Assembly: GCF_037055355.1 (NCBI RefSeq)
Contig: NZ_CP146350.1
Coordinates: 8,579,001-8,643,000, forward strand
From: Streptomyces sp. DG1A-41
GTDB lineage: Bacteria > Actinomycetota > Actinomycetes > Streptomycetales > Streptomycetaceae
Direction of reading: 5' to 3'
DNA: 64,000 nucleotides
Shown: positions 18,802-26,983 of the stretch, piece by piece
How the letters are laid out: every line of letters begins with the position of its first letter
Numbering within the stretch: the first letter of the stretch is position 1
Notes under the pieces: generated by a model
Databases searched by the model: none
What the model saw: only the letters and a program-made list of their open reading frames with translations
What the model was told of the DNA's origin: nothing
Program-made: the position numbers and the translations under genes

Positions 18802-19006
18802 AGGGGGTCCGCGAAGTCCCGCCTGCCCTGCGACGCCCGGCATGCCCTCTGGCCGCACCGGTCGGACGCCCGCGTACGACCAGTACGCGGGCGTCCGACC
18901 GGCACTCCCTCATAGCTCTTCGAGCAGGGGGTACCCCCCAGAGCACGCACCGGACGCCGCAGGGCCCGCCCTCCGGGCGGACGACGGGACTTCCCGGACA
19001 CCCCCT
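18802..19006. repeat. Long imperfect palindrome with a 20-bp perfect core
   Basis: The core 18858-18877/18883-18902 is a perfect 20-bp inverted repeat around the loop GACCA. Outside it, homology continues between left and reversed right arms: AGGGGGT, GAAGTCCCG and a block beginning CCCTGCG and ending CTCTGG recur in order, with extra DNA in the right arm. The element begins at the base after the cellulase stop. It may act as a bidirectional terminator, but its size and arm asymmetry are closer to a decayed palindromic mobile repeat (MITE-like). It has no transposase. Confidence 0.65.
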
Positions 19007-19082
19007 GACCGGCCAAGCGCACAGAGGTGCCGGGGGTGTCCGCCGGCAGGACGCCTCCGGCACCCGCGCGTAGCCTGGTGCC

Positions 19083-19873
19083 ATGCACGCGGTGCGGGTA
19101 GCCGGCCTCGAGGTCGCCTACGACCGGGTGGGCCAGGGCCCGCCCCTGGTGCTCGCGCACGGTGCCACGACCGACGCCCGCCTGTGGCGTCCGCAGATCG
19201 CGGACCTGGCCGACGAGTTCACCGTGATCGCCTGGGACGAGCCCGGGCCGGCCGCTCCTCCGACGTACCGCCCTCCTTCGTGCTGGCCGACTACGCCCGC
19301 TGTCTGGCGGCCGTCATCGAGGACGTGGGCCTCGGCCCGGCCCATGTCGCCGGCCTGTCCTGGGGCGGGACCGTCGTCCTGGAGCTCTACCGGCACCACC
19401 CCGAGCTCGTCCGGACGCTCGTCCTCGTCGACACCTACGCCGGCTGGAAGGGCTCGCTGCCCCCGGCGGAGGTGAGGGCGCGGGTCGAAGGGGCGGAGCG
19501 GATGCTCGCAGTCCCGGTCGAGGAGTTCGCACCGACCATGCCCGGCCTGTTCGCCGGGCGGCCATCGGCCGAAGCCGTCCGCCTGCTGTCCGTGATGTCC
19601 GCCGACGCCCGGCCCCGGAGCATGCGGACGGAGCTCACCATCATGGCCGAGACCGACCATCGCGACCTGCTGCCCGAGATCACGGTGCCGACCCTGCTGC
19701 TGTGGGGCGAGCTCGACACACGCTCGCCGGTCGACCTCGTCGCCCGTCCCCTCCTGGGGGCGATCCCGGAGGCCACCCTGGTCGTGCTGCCCGGCGCCGG
19801 GCACCTCAGTAACATCGAGGCCCCGGAGCCGTTCAACCGGACTGTTCGGGAGTTCTGTCTGGCCCGCTCCTGA
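19083..19873 (+). pseudogene. Alpha/beta hydrolase, frameshifted
   Basis: The start encodes MHAVRVAGLEVAYDRVGQGP, then PLVLAHGATTDARLW (oxyanion region) up to about 19250. The rest of the protein is one frame back: VPPSFVLADYARCLAAVI, the nucleophile elbow GLSWGG, the acid in LLLWGELDTRSP, and the catalytic His in GAGHLSN. One missing G in the run at about 19248 (reading DEPG then AGRSS) explains the break. With that base restored the protein is about 263 aa, normal for this family. It may be intact in the organism. The substrate is unknown. Confidence 0.8.
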
Positions 19874-21314
19874 GCATGAGCTCCCCGGGCCGTTCGTGGG
19901 CGGTCAGGGTGTGCAGCCGGGCCTGGTCGAGCGGCTCGTGCACCTCGACGTACTCGCCGTGCGGCAGCCGCTTGATCACACCGGTCGCCCGGCCGTGCAG
20001 CACCAGCTCCCGGTCGCGGAGCTGTAGCCCCAGGCAGATCCGCCGGGTCACGACGAGGACGACCGCCGGGACGACGAACATCGCGATCCGCACCGCCCAG
20101 GTCACCGTGTTGATCGACAGGTGGAAGCGGGTCGCCACGATGTCGTTGCCGCCGCCCGCCAGCAGCACGAGATAGAGGCTGATCCAGGCCGCCCCGATCG
20201 CCGTGCGGACCGGGCGGTTGCGCGGCCGGTCCAGCAGATGGTGCTCGTGCCTGTCGCCCGTGAGCCTGGCCTCCAGGAACGGGTACACGCCGATGAAGAG
20301 CAGCAGCAGCGGGAACACCGCGATCGGGATGAACACGCCCAGCACCAGCGTGTGGCCCCACAGCGTGATCTCCCAGCCGGGCATGATCCGCACCAGTCCC
20401 TCGGCGAAGCCGAGATACCAGTCGGGCTGGGCGCCCGTGGACACCTGGTCGGCGCGGTAGGGGCCGTACGACCACACCGGGTTGATCGTCGCCACCGCCG
20501 CCATCAGCGTGAGCACCCCGAACACCAGGAAGAAGAAGCCGCCCGCCTTCGCGAGGTACACCGGCATGAAGGGCGCTCCCACGACATTGCGTTCGGTGCG
20601 CCCGGGGCCCGCGAACTGGGTGTGCTTGTGGTAGACGACCAGCAGCACATGGACGACGATCAGGGCGGCCATGACTCCGGGGATCAGCAGGACGTGCAGC
20701 GAGTAGAAGCGGGCCACGATGTCGTCGCCGGGGAACTCGCCGCCGAACAGGAACATCGCCAGGTACGTCCCCACGATCGGCACGGACAGCAGCGCGCCGT
20801 GCACGAACCTCAGGCCCGTGCCCGACAGCAGGTCGTCGGGCAGCGAGTAGCCGAACAGGCCCTCGAACAGGCAGAGGAAGAGCAGCAGCCAGCCGAACAG
20901 CCAGTTGACCTCCCGCGGCTTGCGGAACGAGCCCGTGAAGAAGTGCCGCATCATGTGCGCCAGCATCCCGGCGACGAAGACCAGCGCCGCCCAGTGGTGC
21001 AGCTGCCGGATCAGCAGCCCGCCGCGCACGTCGAAGCTGATGTCCAGCGTCGAGGCGTACGCCTCGGACATGCGCACGCCGTTCAGCGGTGTGTAACTCC
21101 CCTGGTACGTCACCTCGTTCATCGACGGATGGAAGAACAGCGTCAGATACACGCCGGTGAGGACCAGCACCACGAAGCTGTACAGGCAGATCTCGCCGAG
21201 CAGGAAGGACCAGTGGTCGGGGAACACCTTGCGCAGGTACTTCCGGCCGAGCGTGTGAGTGCCGAGCCTGCCGTCGAACCAGTCCGCGAGCCGCTCACCG
21301 CGTCCGGCGCTCAC
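19833..21314 (-). CDS. Cytochrome b subunit, QcrB-like
   Basis: 493 aa membrane protein matching the actinobacterial menaquinol-cytochrome c reductase cytochrome b. Paired heme ligands appear in LHHWAALVFVAGMLAHMMRHF and in RFYSLHVLLIPGVMAALIVVHVL-type helices. The quinol-site motif is QPDWYLGF, the actinobacterial form of PEWY. No Rieske protein or cytochrome c gene is adjacent, so this looks like a second, stand-alone copy rather than the housekeeping qcrCAB operon. The GTG start at 21314 overlaps the stop of the upstream ECF sigma gene by four bases, so the two are translationally coupled. The 3' end overlaps the convergent hydrolase by 41 bp. Confidence 0.88.
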   Translation of the reverse strand: MSAGRGERLADWFDGRLGTHTLGRKYLRKVFPDHWSFLLGEICLYSFVVLVLTGVYLTLFFHPSMNEVTYQGSYTPLNGVRMSEAYASTLDISFDVRGGLLIRQLHHWAALVFVAGMLAHMMRHFFTGSFRKPREVNWLFGWLLLFLCLFEGLFGYSLPDDLLSGTGLRFVHGALLSVPIVGTYLAMFLFGGEFPGDDIVARFYSLHVLLIPGVMAALIVVHVLLVVYHKHTQFAGPGRTERNVVGAPFMPVYLAKAGGFFFLVFGVLTLMAAVATINPVWSYGPYRADQVSTGAQPDWYLGFAEGLVRIMPGWEITLWGHTLVLGVFIPIAVFPLLLLFIGVYPFLEARLTGDRHEHHLLDRPRNRPVRTAIGAAWISLYLVLLAGGGNDIVATRFHLSINTVTWAVRIAMFVVPAVVLVVTRRICLGLQLRDRELVLHGRATGVIKRLPHGEYVEVHEPLDQARLHTLTAHERPGELMLRSGPDRTPEQSG

Positions 21315-22243
21315 GCCGCCTCCCTGGGCAGGTGGGCGAGCTTGTCCGGGTTGGCGACGACGTAGATGCCGCGCACCCGGTCGCCCTCCGGGGTGAGGTC
21401 GAGGACCAGGACCGCGTAGGGCGCGTCGCCGTCGAACAGCACCGCCGCGTCGTCGCCGTTGACGCGCCGGTAGCGGAACACGGGATTGCTCGGGCCGCCC
21501 CGCCCGGACGTGAGCAGGCGGGCCACCTTGTCCCGGCCGTGCACCGGGCGCAGGCTCGCCGGTTTGCGCTTGCCGCCGGCGTCCGTCCACGCCGTGACGT
21601 CCGGCGCGAGGACCTCCATCAGCTCCGCGATGTCCCCGCCGAGCGCCGCCCGCACGAACCGCTCGGTCGCCTCCCGCCGCACCCGCGGATGCGCCTCGTA
21701 CCGAGGCCGCCGCGCGTGCACATGCTCCCGGGCCCGGTGCGCCAACTGCCGTACGGCGGCGGGGGAGCGGTCGATGATCTCGGCTATCTCGGCGTGCGGG
21801 TAGCCGAACACCTCGCCCAGGACGAACACGGCCCGTTCCAGCGGGGTCAGCGACTCCAGGACCACCAGCATCGCCAGCGACACCGACTCCGAGCGCAGCG
21901 CCGGACCGTCGGCCGTGTCGGTTCCCTCGTCGGTGACGAGGGGTTCGGGCAGCCAGGAGCCCACGTACGTCTCCTGTCTGCGGCTGATCACGGCCCGGCG
22001 GCGCAGCGCGTGGTTGACCGCCACCCGGACCAGATAGGCCCGGGGATTGTCGACGCCGGCCAGGGGAGCGCCCCCGCCGCGGGCCGTCCAGGACAGCCAT
22101 GTCTCCTGCAAGACGTCCTCGGTGTCGGCGACACTGCCGAGCATGTTGTAGACGACGCCGAACAGCAGCTCGCGATGGTCGACGAACACCCCGGTGGCCT
22201 CGTCGAGCGGGGCGGCGGTGCCGGGTACGGGGATCTCGGTCAT
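21311..22243 (-). CDS. ECF41-type RNA polymerase sigma factor
   Basis: 310 aa. Sigma region 2 is at about 20-90 (LLFGVVYNMLGSVADTEDVLQETWLSW), region 4 at about 125-185 (LTPLERAVFVLGEVFGYPHAEIAEII), followed by a SnoaL-like C-terminal domain. Hallmarks of the ECF41/SigJ group are present: WLPEPLV in the linker, DAGGK in the SnoaL domain, and NPDKL near the C-terminus. In this group the C-terminal domain modulates activity and there is no separate anti-sigma factor. ECF41 genes usually neighbour a carboxymuconolactone decarboxylase, oxidoreductase or epimerase; here the partner is a cytochrome b. The start at MTEIPVPG has GGAGGA upstream. Confidence 0.92.
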   Translation of the reverse strand: MTEIPVPGTAAPLDEATGVFVDHRELLFGVVYNMLGSVADTEDVLQETWLSWTARGGGAPLAGVDNPRAYLVRVAVNHALRRRAVISRRQETYVGSWLPEPLVTDEGTDTADGPALRSESVSLAMLVVLESLTPLERAVFVLGEVFGYPHAEIAEIIDRSPAAVRQLAHRAREHVHARRPRYEAHPRVRREATERFVRAALGGDIAELMEVLAPDVTAWTDAGGKRKPASLRPVHGRDKVARLLTSGRGGPSNPVFRYRRVNGDDAAVLFDGDAPYAVLVLDLTPEGDRVRGIYVVANPDKLAHLPREAA

Positions 22244-22358
22244 GCGTGGTCCTCCCAGAGACGCGCTCACTACTGCGAGCCGCGCGGGGACCCGGAATGT
22301 GACATCGCGCGGTGTGATGTGATGCAGATCTCAGGAAAGGGCCCGGGTGTACATCCGC

Positions 22359-22422
22359 CGGTACCGTCGAGCCAGCCTTCTGACCTGGGGATATTTACGA
22401 GTCAGTACCCGAGCGGTACCGT
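22359..22422. promoter_or_regulatory. Repeated CGGTACCGT boxes before the RHH gene
   Basis: CGGTACCGT occurs at 22359-22367 and 22414-22422, each with a self-complementary CGGTACCG centre. A further GTACC half-site at 22404-22408 faces the second box. They sit directly in front of the ribbon-helix-helix antitoxin start, a typical place for autoregulatory sites. Confidence 0.5.
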
Positions 22423-22428
22423 GAAGGC

Positions 22429-22674
22429 ATGCCAGCTCTCAACGTGGAGTTCAGCGACCGCGAGCTTGAGGACCTGCGGCAGATCGCCAAGGAGCGCGGT
22501 ACGTCCATGAAGGCACTGGTGCGGGAGGCGGCCGCGGCCGACATAGCCCGCCACCGGGCCCTCCAGGAGGGCGCGGAGGCCTTCCGCAGGTTCTTCGCGA
22601 CCCACGCCGACGAGTTCGCCGCTGCCTTCCCCGACGACGAACCGCCCACCAAGGGCGAAGGGCGGGCCGCCTGA
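22429..22674 (+). CDS. Ribbon-helix-helix antitoxin-like protein
   Basis: 81 aa. The N-terminal strand-helix-helix (LNVEFSDRELEDLRQIAKERGTSMKALVREAAAAD) fits a ribbon-helix-helix DNA-binding dimer; the acidic C-terminal half is suited to toxin neutralisation. It is three bases upstream of a Doc/Fic-like gene and is probably co-translated with it. The only purine-rich stretch before the ATG (GAAGG) is unusually close, so initiation may be weak or leaderless. It probably represses its own promoter through the CGGTACCGT boxes. Confidence 0.82.
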   Translation: MPALNVEFSDRELEDLRQIAKERGTSMKALVREAAAADIARHRALQEGAEAFRRFFATHADEFAAAFPDDEPPTKGEGRAA

Positions 22675-22677
22675 CCG

Positions 22678-23055
22678 ATGGCACCCGTCATTCACATCGA
22701 CGTGCCCTGGCTGCTCCAGCGCCACGAAGAGGTCCTGCCGGACCAGCCCACCGTCAACGACTTCTCCGCGCTGGTCGCCGCCGTCGCCCGGCACCGCGTC
22801 GACCCGCCGCGCCTCGGGGTGAACTCCGACGCGGCCTGGCGGGCCGCCGCGCTGCTGCACACCATCGCCGTGCTCCGGCCGCTGCCGTCGGCCAACGCCC
22901 GCTTCGCGTGTGCGACGGCCGTGGCGTACATGTTCGTCAGCGGCGCCGGCATCGACCCGCCCTACGGTGCCCTCGTCGACCTCGCCCGCGACCTGATGTC
23001 CGGCACGACCGACGTCTACGGCGCGGCGGACCGGCTGCGATCCTGGCAAATCTGA
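22678..23055 (+). CDS. Doc/Fic-like toxin, degenerate active site
   Basis: 125 aa, the size of Doc-type toxins, with an N-terminal half typical of Streptomyces Fic-family toxin components. Aligned to the Fic core HPFxDGNxR, residues 67-75 read R-P-L-P-S-A-N-A-R: the catalytic His is Arg, Phe is Leu, and the Asp-Gly pair is Ser-Ala, while the Asn and the final Arg are kept. Canonical AMP or phosphate transfer should therefore be lost or changed. It is paired with the ribbon-helix-helix gene. Confidence 0.78.
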   Translation: MAPVIHIDVPWLLQRHEEVLPDQPTVNDFSALVAAVARHRVDPPRLGVNSDAAWRAAALLHTIAVLRPLPSANARFACATAVAYMFVSGAGIDPPYGALVDLARDLMSGTTDVYGAADRLRSWQI

Positions 23056-23346
23056 AAAGGTCGAAAACCGGTGCGACCAGTGCGCATACGTTCCCGTTTC
23101 TGACTTTCTGTCAATGGGCTTGATGTTGCACGGGCGCCTTGTTGGCCGTGTGGGGGTTGTGCAAGAGTGAAACGCACGTGCGGGGGGAATGGCCAGGTGT
23201 CGCACGCGTTTTGTAGACCGGGTCCGATTCGCCGGCGGTGAATTCGCACCTCCCGCGCCGCGCCCAAAAAGGTACGCACCAACCGGGCTCCTTTTTCGGC
23301 GGCAGGACATCTGTGTGTCACATGCGCGTGGGAAGGAACCATCTCA
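23056..23346. other. Leader region before the second lectin protein
   Basis: 291 bp without a gene. It holds the TGAC-N5-GTCA box and the block GCCTTGTTGGC at 23136-23146, both matching the leader of the first paralogue, and ends with GGAAGGA before the GTG start. Confidence 0.5.
23100..23118 (+). promoter_or_regulatory. TGAC-N5-GTCA box upstream of lectin protein 2
   Basis: CTGACTTTCTGTCAATGGG matches 14 of 19 bases of the element at 6466-6484. The conserved bases include both inverted arms TGAC and GTCA, and AA after the second arm. It lies 228 bp before the start codon. Confidence 0.5.
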
Positions 23347-24999
23347 GTGCCCACCCCCCACCCCCCTCGTCCTCCGTATCCCCCGCCCGGCGGGGATCAC
23401 GGGGAATCCGATGAATCTCTCGCCGCTCCGCTGAGAGGCAGCCCGGAGGGCGAGGTCGCCGCCCATTCCGTCGCGCTGCTGATGGCGCGGCACTGGCAGC
23501 CGGTGCGCGAGTACGCGGTCATCTGTCTCGCCTCGTCTGCGCAGGCCGCCGAGATGGTCACGGGAATCGCCTTCCACCGGACCCTGAACCGCCTAGCCTT
23601 CGGCGAGTCGGCCGTCGCGCTGCGCCCGGCGCTTCTGGTGACCGTGCGCGACACGGTCCGGGAGTGGTCCGGTGACGATCGAATATCCGCCGTACTGCCG
23701 GCGTTGCAGAAACCGGCCGGAGGGCGCGGGCTGCGCGCGGCGACGTCCATGACGCCCGAAAATCGCGTCCTCGCGGAGCGGGCATTTCAGGCACTTCCCG
23801 CAGCAGCGCGCTGTTTGCTCTGGCACGTCGAGGTCGAGGCCGATCCTTTAAGCGTCCCGGCCGGTCTGCTGGGCATGGACACCGACATCGCGTCGGCCGC
23901 ACTCGAACAGGCGCGTGACACATTCCGCGAGGGGTGTGTACATGCCCATCGCGAACTCGCGCCGACCCAGGACTGCCGCTTCTACAACCGCCTCCTCGAT
24001 GTCCCGATCCGCCGGGGCGGCGCACTGCTGCCCGACGTCCAGGATCATCTGGCGGAGTGCCGCTATTGCCGGAACGCGGCGGAGCAGCTGAGCCATTTCG
24101 AGGGCGGGCTGGGCCCGTTGATCGCCGAGGCGGTGCTCGGCTGGGGCGTCCGGCGCTACCTCGACTCACGCCCGGGCCGGTCCTCTCACGGCACGCGGGG
24201 CGGACGCGCGGGCCGGCGCGGCTCAGGACGGGGTGACGGGCGGCCCGGGGGCGGGCGCCACCGCCTGCTGTCCCGGATCCCCATGCAGGTCCGCCGGGTT
24301 TCGGGCGCCCGCATCCCGGAAGCGCTGCGCTCCTCACGGGCGCTGCTCTCGGGAGTCGGCGCGGTGTCGGCCGGGGTGCTGGCGACCGTGCTCATCATCA
24401 GCGCGTCGTCCTACGACGGCGGCCAGGCCGACCCGGCCGGCTCCAGCAGCGCCGCCGGCGGCAACGGCGCCGAGTCCGTGACGCCGCCCGAGACGGCCGG
24501 GCTTCCCACGGCACCGGGCGTGACGCGGCTGCGCAACGCCAGCGCCGGCCTGTGCCTCGACGTCCGGGACCGGCCGAAGGAGGGCTCGGGGGCGAAGCTG
24601 GCGGAGTGCTCGACGGCGTCGTGGACTCAGCAGTGGACGTACGAGGAGGACGGGCTGCTGCGCAGCGTCGCCGATCCCGGCCTGTGCCTGGACTCGCACA
24701 AGGACGCCGGCGTCGTCGTCCTCGGCACCTGCGCCGAGGAGGACGACGAGCGGGGCGACGACGTGCGCTACGACCTCACCGTGCAAGGGGAGTTGCTGCC
24801 CCGCTGGGACGAGCAGCTCGCCCTCGCCTCCACCAACGACGACCCCGGTGCCGACATCGTCGTCAAGGTCCGCGACCGCTCCGACGGACAGCGCTGGCAG
24901 GCGGAGCCCGTGCCGACGACGGCGGGTTCCCTGTCGATCGAGGAGCAGGAGGGTCCGACGTCCCGGCAGGTGACCGTGCCCCACGGCCGGACGGCGTGA
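23347..24999 (+). CDS. ECF sigma-like protein with zinc-finger, membrane span and ricin lectin domain (paralogue)
   Basis: 550 aa, GTG start behind GGAAGGA. It repeats the layout of the protein at 6667. The region-2-like segment is LLMARHWQPVREYAVICLAS to RPALLVTVRDTV (about 40-110). The region-4-like segment shares the string LLWHVEVEA and VPAGLLG with its paralogue (about 140-200). An H-x3-C-x2-C motif occurs in HLAECRYC (about 238). One membrane segment is at about 332-355, then a ricin-type beta-trefoil at about 392-521 (LRNASAGLCLDVRD, CLDSHKDAGV). The long Pro/Thr and Tyr/Gly tail of the first copy is absent. It is likely a membrane-tethered regulator that senses extracellular glycan; region 2 is divergent, so sigma activity is uncertain. 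Confidence 0.8.
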   Translation: MPTPHPPRPPYPPPGGDHGESDESLAAPLRGSPEGEVAAHSVALLMARHWQPVREYAVICLASSAQAAEMVTGIAFHRTLNRLAFGESAVALRPALLVTVRDTVREWSGDDRISAVLPALQKPAGGRGLRAATSMTPENRVLAERAFQALPAAARCLLWHVEVEADPLSVPAGLLGMDTDIASAALEQARDTFREGCVHAHRELAPTQDCRFYNRLLDVPIRRGGALLPDVQDHLAECRYCRNAAEQLSHFEGGLGPLIAEAVLGWGVRRYLDSRPGRSSHGTRGGRAGRRGSGRGDGRPGGGRHRLLSRIPMQVRRVSGARIPEALRSSRALLSGVGAVSAGVLATVLIISASSYDGGQADPAGSSSAAGGNGAESVTPPETAGLPTAPGVTRLRNASAGLCLDVRDRPKEGSGAKLAECSTASWTQQWTYEEDGLLRSVADPGLCLDSHKDAGVVVLGTCAEEDDERGDDVRYDLTVQGELLPRWDEQLALASTNDDPGADIVVKVRDRSDGQRWQAEPVPTTAGSLSIEEQEGPTSRQVTVPHGRTA

Positions 25000-25039
25000 G
25001 CACAGGGCTGCGCGGCGCACGCGTCGCGCGGCCCGCCTG

Positions 25040-26218
25040 TCACGCCGGGTCCTCGACGAGGTCGGCCGGACCGATCGTGCCGGGCGTGGCGTGGCCCGAC
25101 AGGGCGAGGGTGAGGTCGAGTTCGGCCAGCAGACAGCGGATGACGTGTTCGACGCCCGGCCGGCCGTCCAGGCCCAGACCGTAGACGTACGGGCGGCCGA
25201 GGAGGACCGCGCGGGCGCCGAGGGCGAGTGCCTTGAAGATGTCGTCGCCGGTGCGGACGCCGCTGTCGAAGAGGACGGCGAGCCGGTCGCCCACCGCCTC
25301 CGCAACGCGGGGCAGCGCGTCGGCCGCCGCGACAGCCCCGGCCACCTGGCGCCCGCCGTGGTTGGAGACGACGACGCCGTCCATGCCCGCCTCCGCGGCC
25401 TGCCGGGCGTCGTCCGGGTGCAGAACGCCCTTGAGGACGATCGGGCCGTCCCAGTTCTCCCGCAGGAACGCCAGGTCAGGCCAGCTCTTCGCCGGGTCGG
25501 CGAACATCCCGACGAAGTGCATCACGGCCGCGTTCGGATCCTCGTGGACCGGTTTGGCCAGACCTGCCTGGAAGGCCGGGTCCGAGAAGCAGTTGGCCGT
25601 GCCGACGCCGTGCAGGAACGGCAGATACGCCTGGTCGAGATCGCGCGGCCGCCACGCGAGCAGCGGCGTGTCCAGGGTGACCACGAGCACGCTGAACCCG
25701 GCCGCCCTCGCCCGGTTCAGGAAACTGCGGGCCACCTCGGGGTCCCTGGGCCAGTACAGCTGGAACCACCGCTCGGCGTCGCCCATCGCCTCGGCGACCT
25801 GCTCCATGGGCGTGCTCGACGCGGACGACAGGATGAAGGGCACGCCCTGCGCCGCGGCGGCCCGGGCCGCCGCGGACTCGGCGTCCGGGTGCATGATCGA
25901 CAGCACGCCGACCGGGGCCAGCGCCAGCGGGGCCGGCAGGGCACGGCCCAGCACCTCGACCGACAGGTCCCTCTCGTGCACGTCCCGCAGCATGCGCGGC
26001 ACGATCCGACGACGCTCCAGGGCCGCCCGGTTGGCGCGGGCCGTGCTGCCGTTGCCCGCGCTGCCCGCCACATAGCCGACCGGGCCGGGCCCGAGCCGCT
26101 GCTCGGTCAGCTCCTCCAGCCGGGCCGGATCGGTGGGCAGCCGCGGTACGGCACCCGTCATCCCGTTCAGATAGATCTCGTACTGGAAGTCCGCCCAGTG
26201 CCTGCCCACCGTACGCAA
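25040..26218 (-). CDS. FMN-dependent alpha-hydroxyacid oxidase (lactate 2-monooxygenase-like)
   Basis: 392 aa TIM-barrel flavoenzyme. The signature SNHGGRQVAGAVAAADALP carries the catalytic His and the substrate-binding Arg. The flavin-binding segments LAPVGVLSIMHPDAE, FQLYWPRDPEV, VLKGVLHPDDA and VLFDSGVRTGDDIFKALALGA are all present. The long loop with HEDPNAAVMHFVGMFADPAKSW is typical of the lactate 2-monooxygenase branch. It is expected to oxidise a 2-hydroxy acid such as L-lactate. The start is not settled: TTG at 26218 follows GAGAGG closely, while GTG at 26209 would shorten the protein by three residues. It converges with the lectin gene. Confidence 0.88.
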   Translation of the reverse strand: MRTVGRHWADFQYEIYLNGMTGAVPRLPTDPARLEELTEQRLGPGPVGYVAGSAGNGSTARANRAALERRRIVPRMLRDVHERDLSVEVLGRALPAPLALAPVGVLSIMHPDAESAAARAAAAQGVPFILSSASSTPMEQVAEAMGDAERWFQLYWPRDPEVARSFLNRARAAGFSVLVVTLDTPLLAWRPRDLDQAYLPFLHGVGTANCFSDPAFQAGLAKPVHEDPNAAVMHFVGMFADPAKSWPDLAFLRENWDGPIVLKGVLHPDDARQAAEAGMDGVVVSNHGGRQVAGAVAAADALPRVAEAVGDRLAVLFDSGVRTGDDIFKALALGARAVLLGRPYVYGLGLDGRPGVEHVIRCLLAELDLTLALSGHATPGTIGPADLVEDPA

Positions 26219-26290
26219 CCGCCTCTCGCCGTCTCCTCGTCGAGACCGTGTCGACGGCCGACGATACCCAGCGGTATGCGCGACGGCGGA

Positions 26291-26983
26291 TCAGGGGCGG
26301 CCTGCCGCCTCCTCCAGGAGGCGGGCGAGTGCGTGCGGCTGCGAGAACATCGGCCAGTGGCCGGTGTCCAGCTCCACGAGCTCCCATCTGTCGCTCTTGA
26401 GGAGTTCGGCCACCGCCGGCATCGGCTCGTCCCCGTCGAGGAGGCACTTCACATAGGTCGCCGGGAGCTCGCCCAAGGGGCCGGAGAGCGCGGCCGATTC
26501 GGTGAGCGTGGCCCCCGGATGCGGGGTCGCGTCGACGATCCGCGCGATCTGCTCGTCCGTCAGCCCCTGCCCCGCGTAGTCCGGCGCCCCGAGCGGCGGC
26601 CAGAACCCGTCGTGCGCGGCGATCGACTGCCGCACGTGGTCGCTCGGGCAGCCCGACAGGAACGACTCCCCGTCCACCGGCACGTTCGCGTCGACGAACA
26701 CCACGCGCCGCAGCCGCTCCCCGATCCGCTCGGCGGCCTGCCCGACCGGTATGCCCGCGTAGCTGTGCCCCACGAGGACGACGTCGCGCAGGCCGAGGCG
26801 CTCCACCTCGTCGACGATGTCCCGCACGTGCGTCCGCTGCCCGGCCGGCACACCCTGCTTCTCCGCGAGGCCCGACAACGTCAGCGGATGGACGTCATGC
26901 CCGGCGCCGCGCAGTTCCGCGGCCACCTCGTCCCACGCCCACGCTCCGAGCCACGACCCTGCCACCAGTACGAAATCGGTCAT
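26291..26983 (-). CDS. Alpha/beta hydrolase (salicylate-esterase-like size)
   Basis: 230 aa soluble hydrolase. The oxyanion loop is LVAGSWLGAWAW, the nucleophile serine is in GHSYAG, and the catalytic His is in DTGHWPMFSQP. The compact size and the LAGSWLGAWAW start resemble the plant-esterase/hydroxynitrile-lyase branch widely found in actinobacteria. Its ATG overlaps the stop of an NCS1 transporter remnant upstream by four bases (ATGA), so it was probably translationally coupled to a transporter and may act on the transported compound. Confidence 0.88.
   Translation of the reverse strand: MTDFVLVAGSWLGAWAWDEVAAELRGAGHDVHPLTLSGLAEKQGVPAGQRTHVRDIVDEVERLGLRDVVLVGHSYAGIPVGQAAERIGERLRRVVFVDANVPVDGESFLSGCPSDHVRQSIAAHDGFWPPLGAPDYAGQGLTDEQIARIVDATPHPGATLTESAALSGPLGELPATYVKCLLDGDEPMPAVAELLKSDRWELVELDTGHWPMFSQPHALARLLEEAAGRP

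Noticed and set aside
18802..19006. An insertion sequence after the cellulase gene
   Set aside because: The palindrome contains no transposase frame and is too short; at most it is a non-autonomous remnant.
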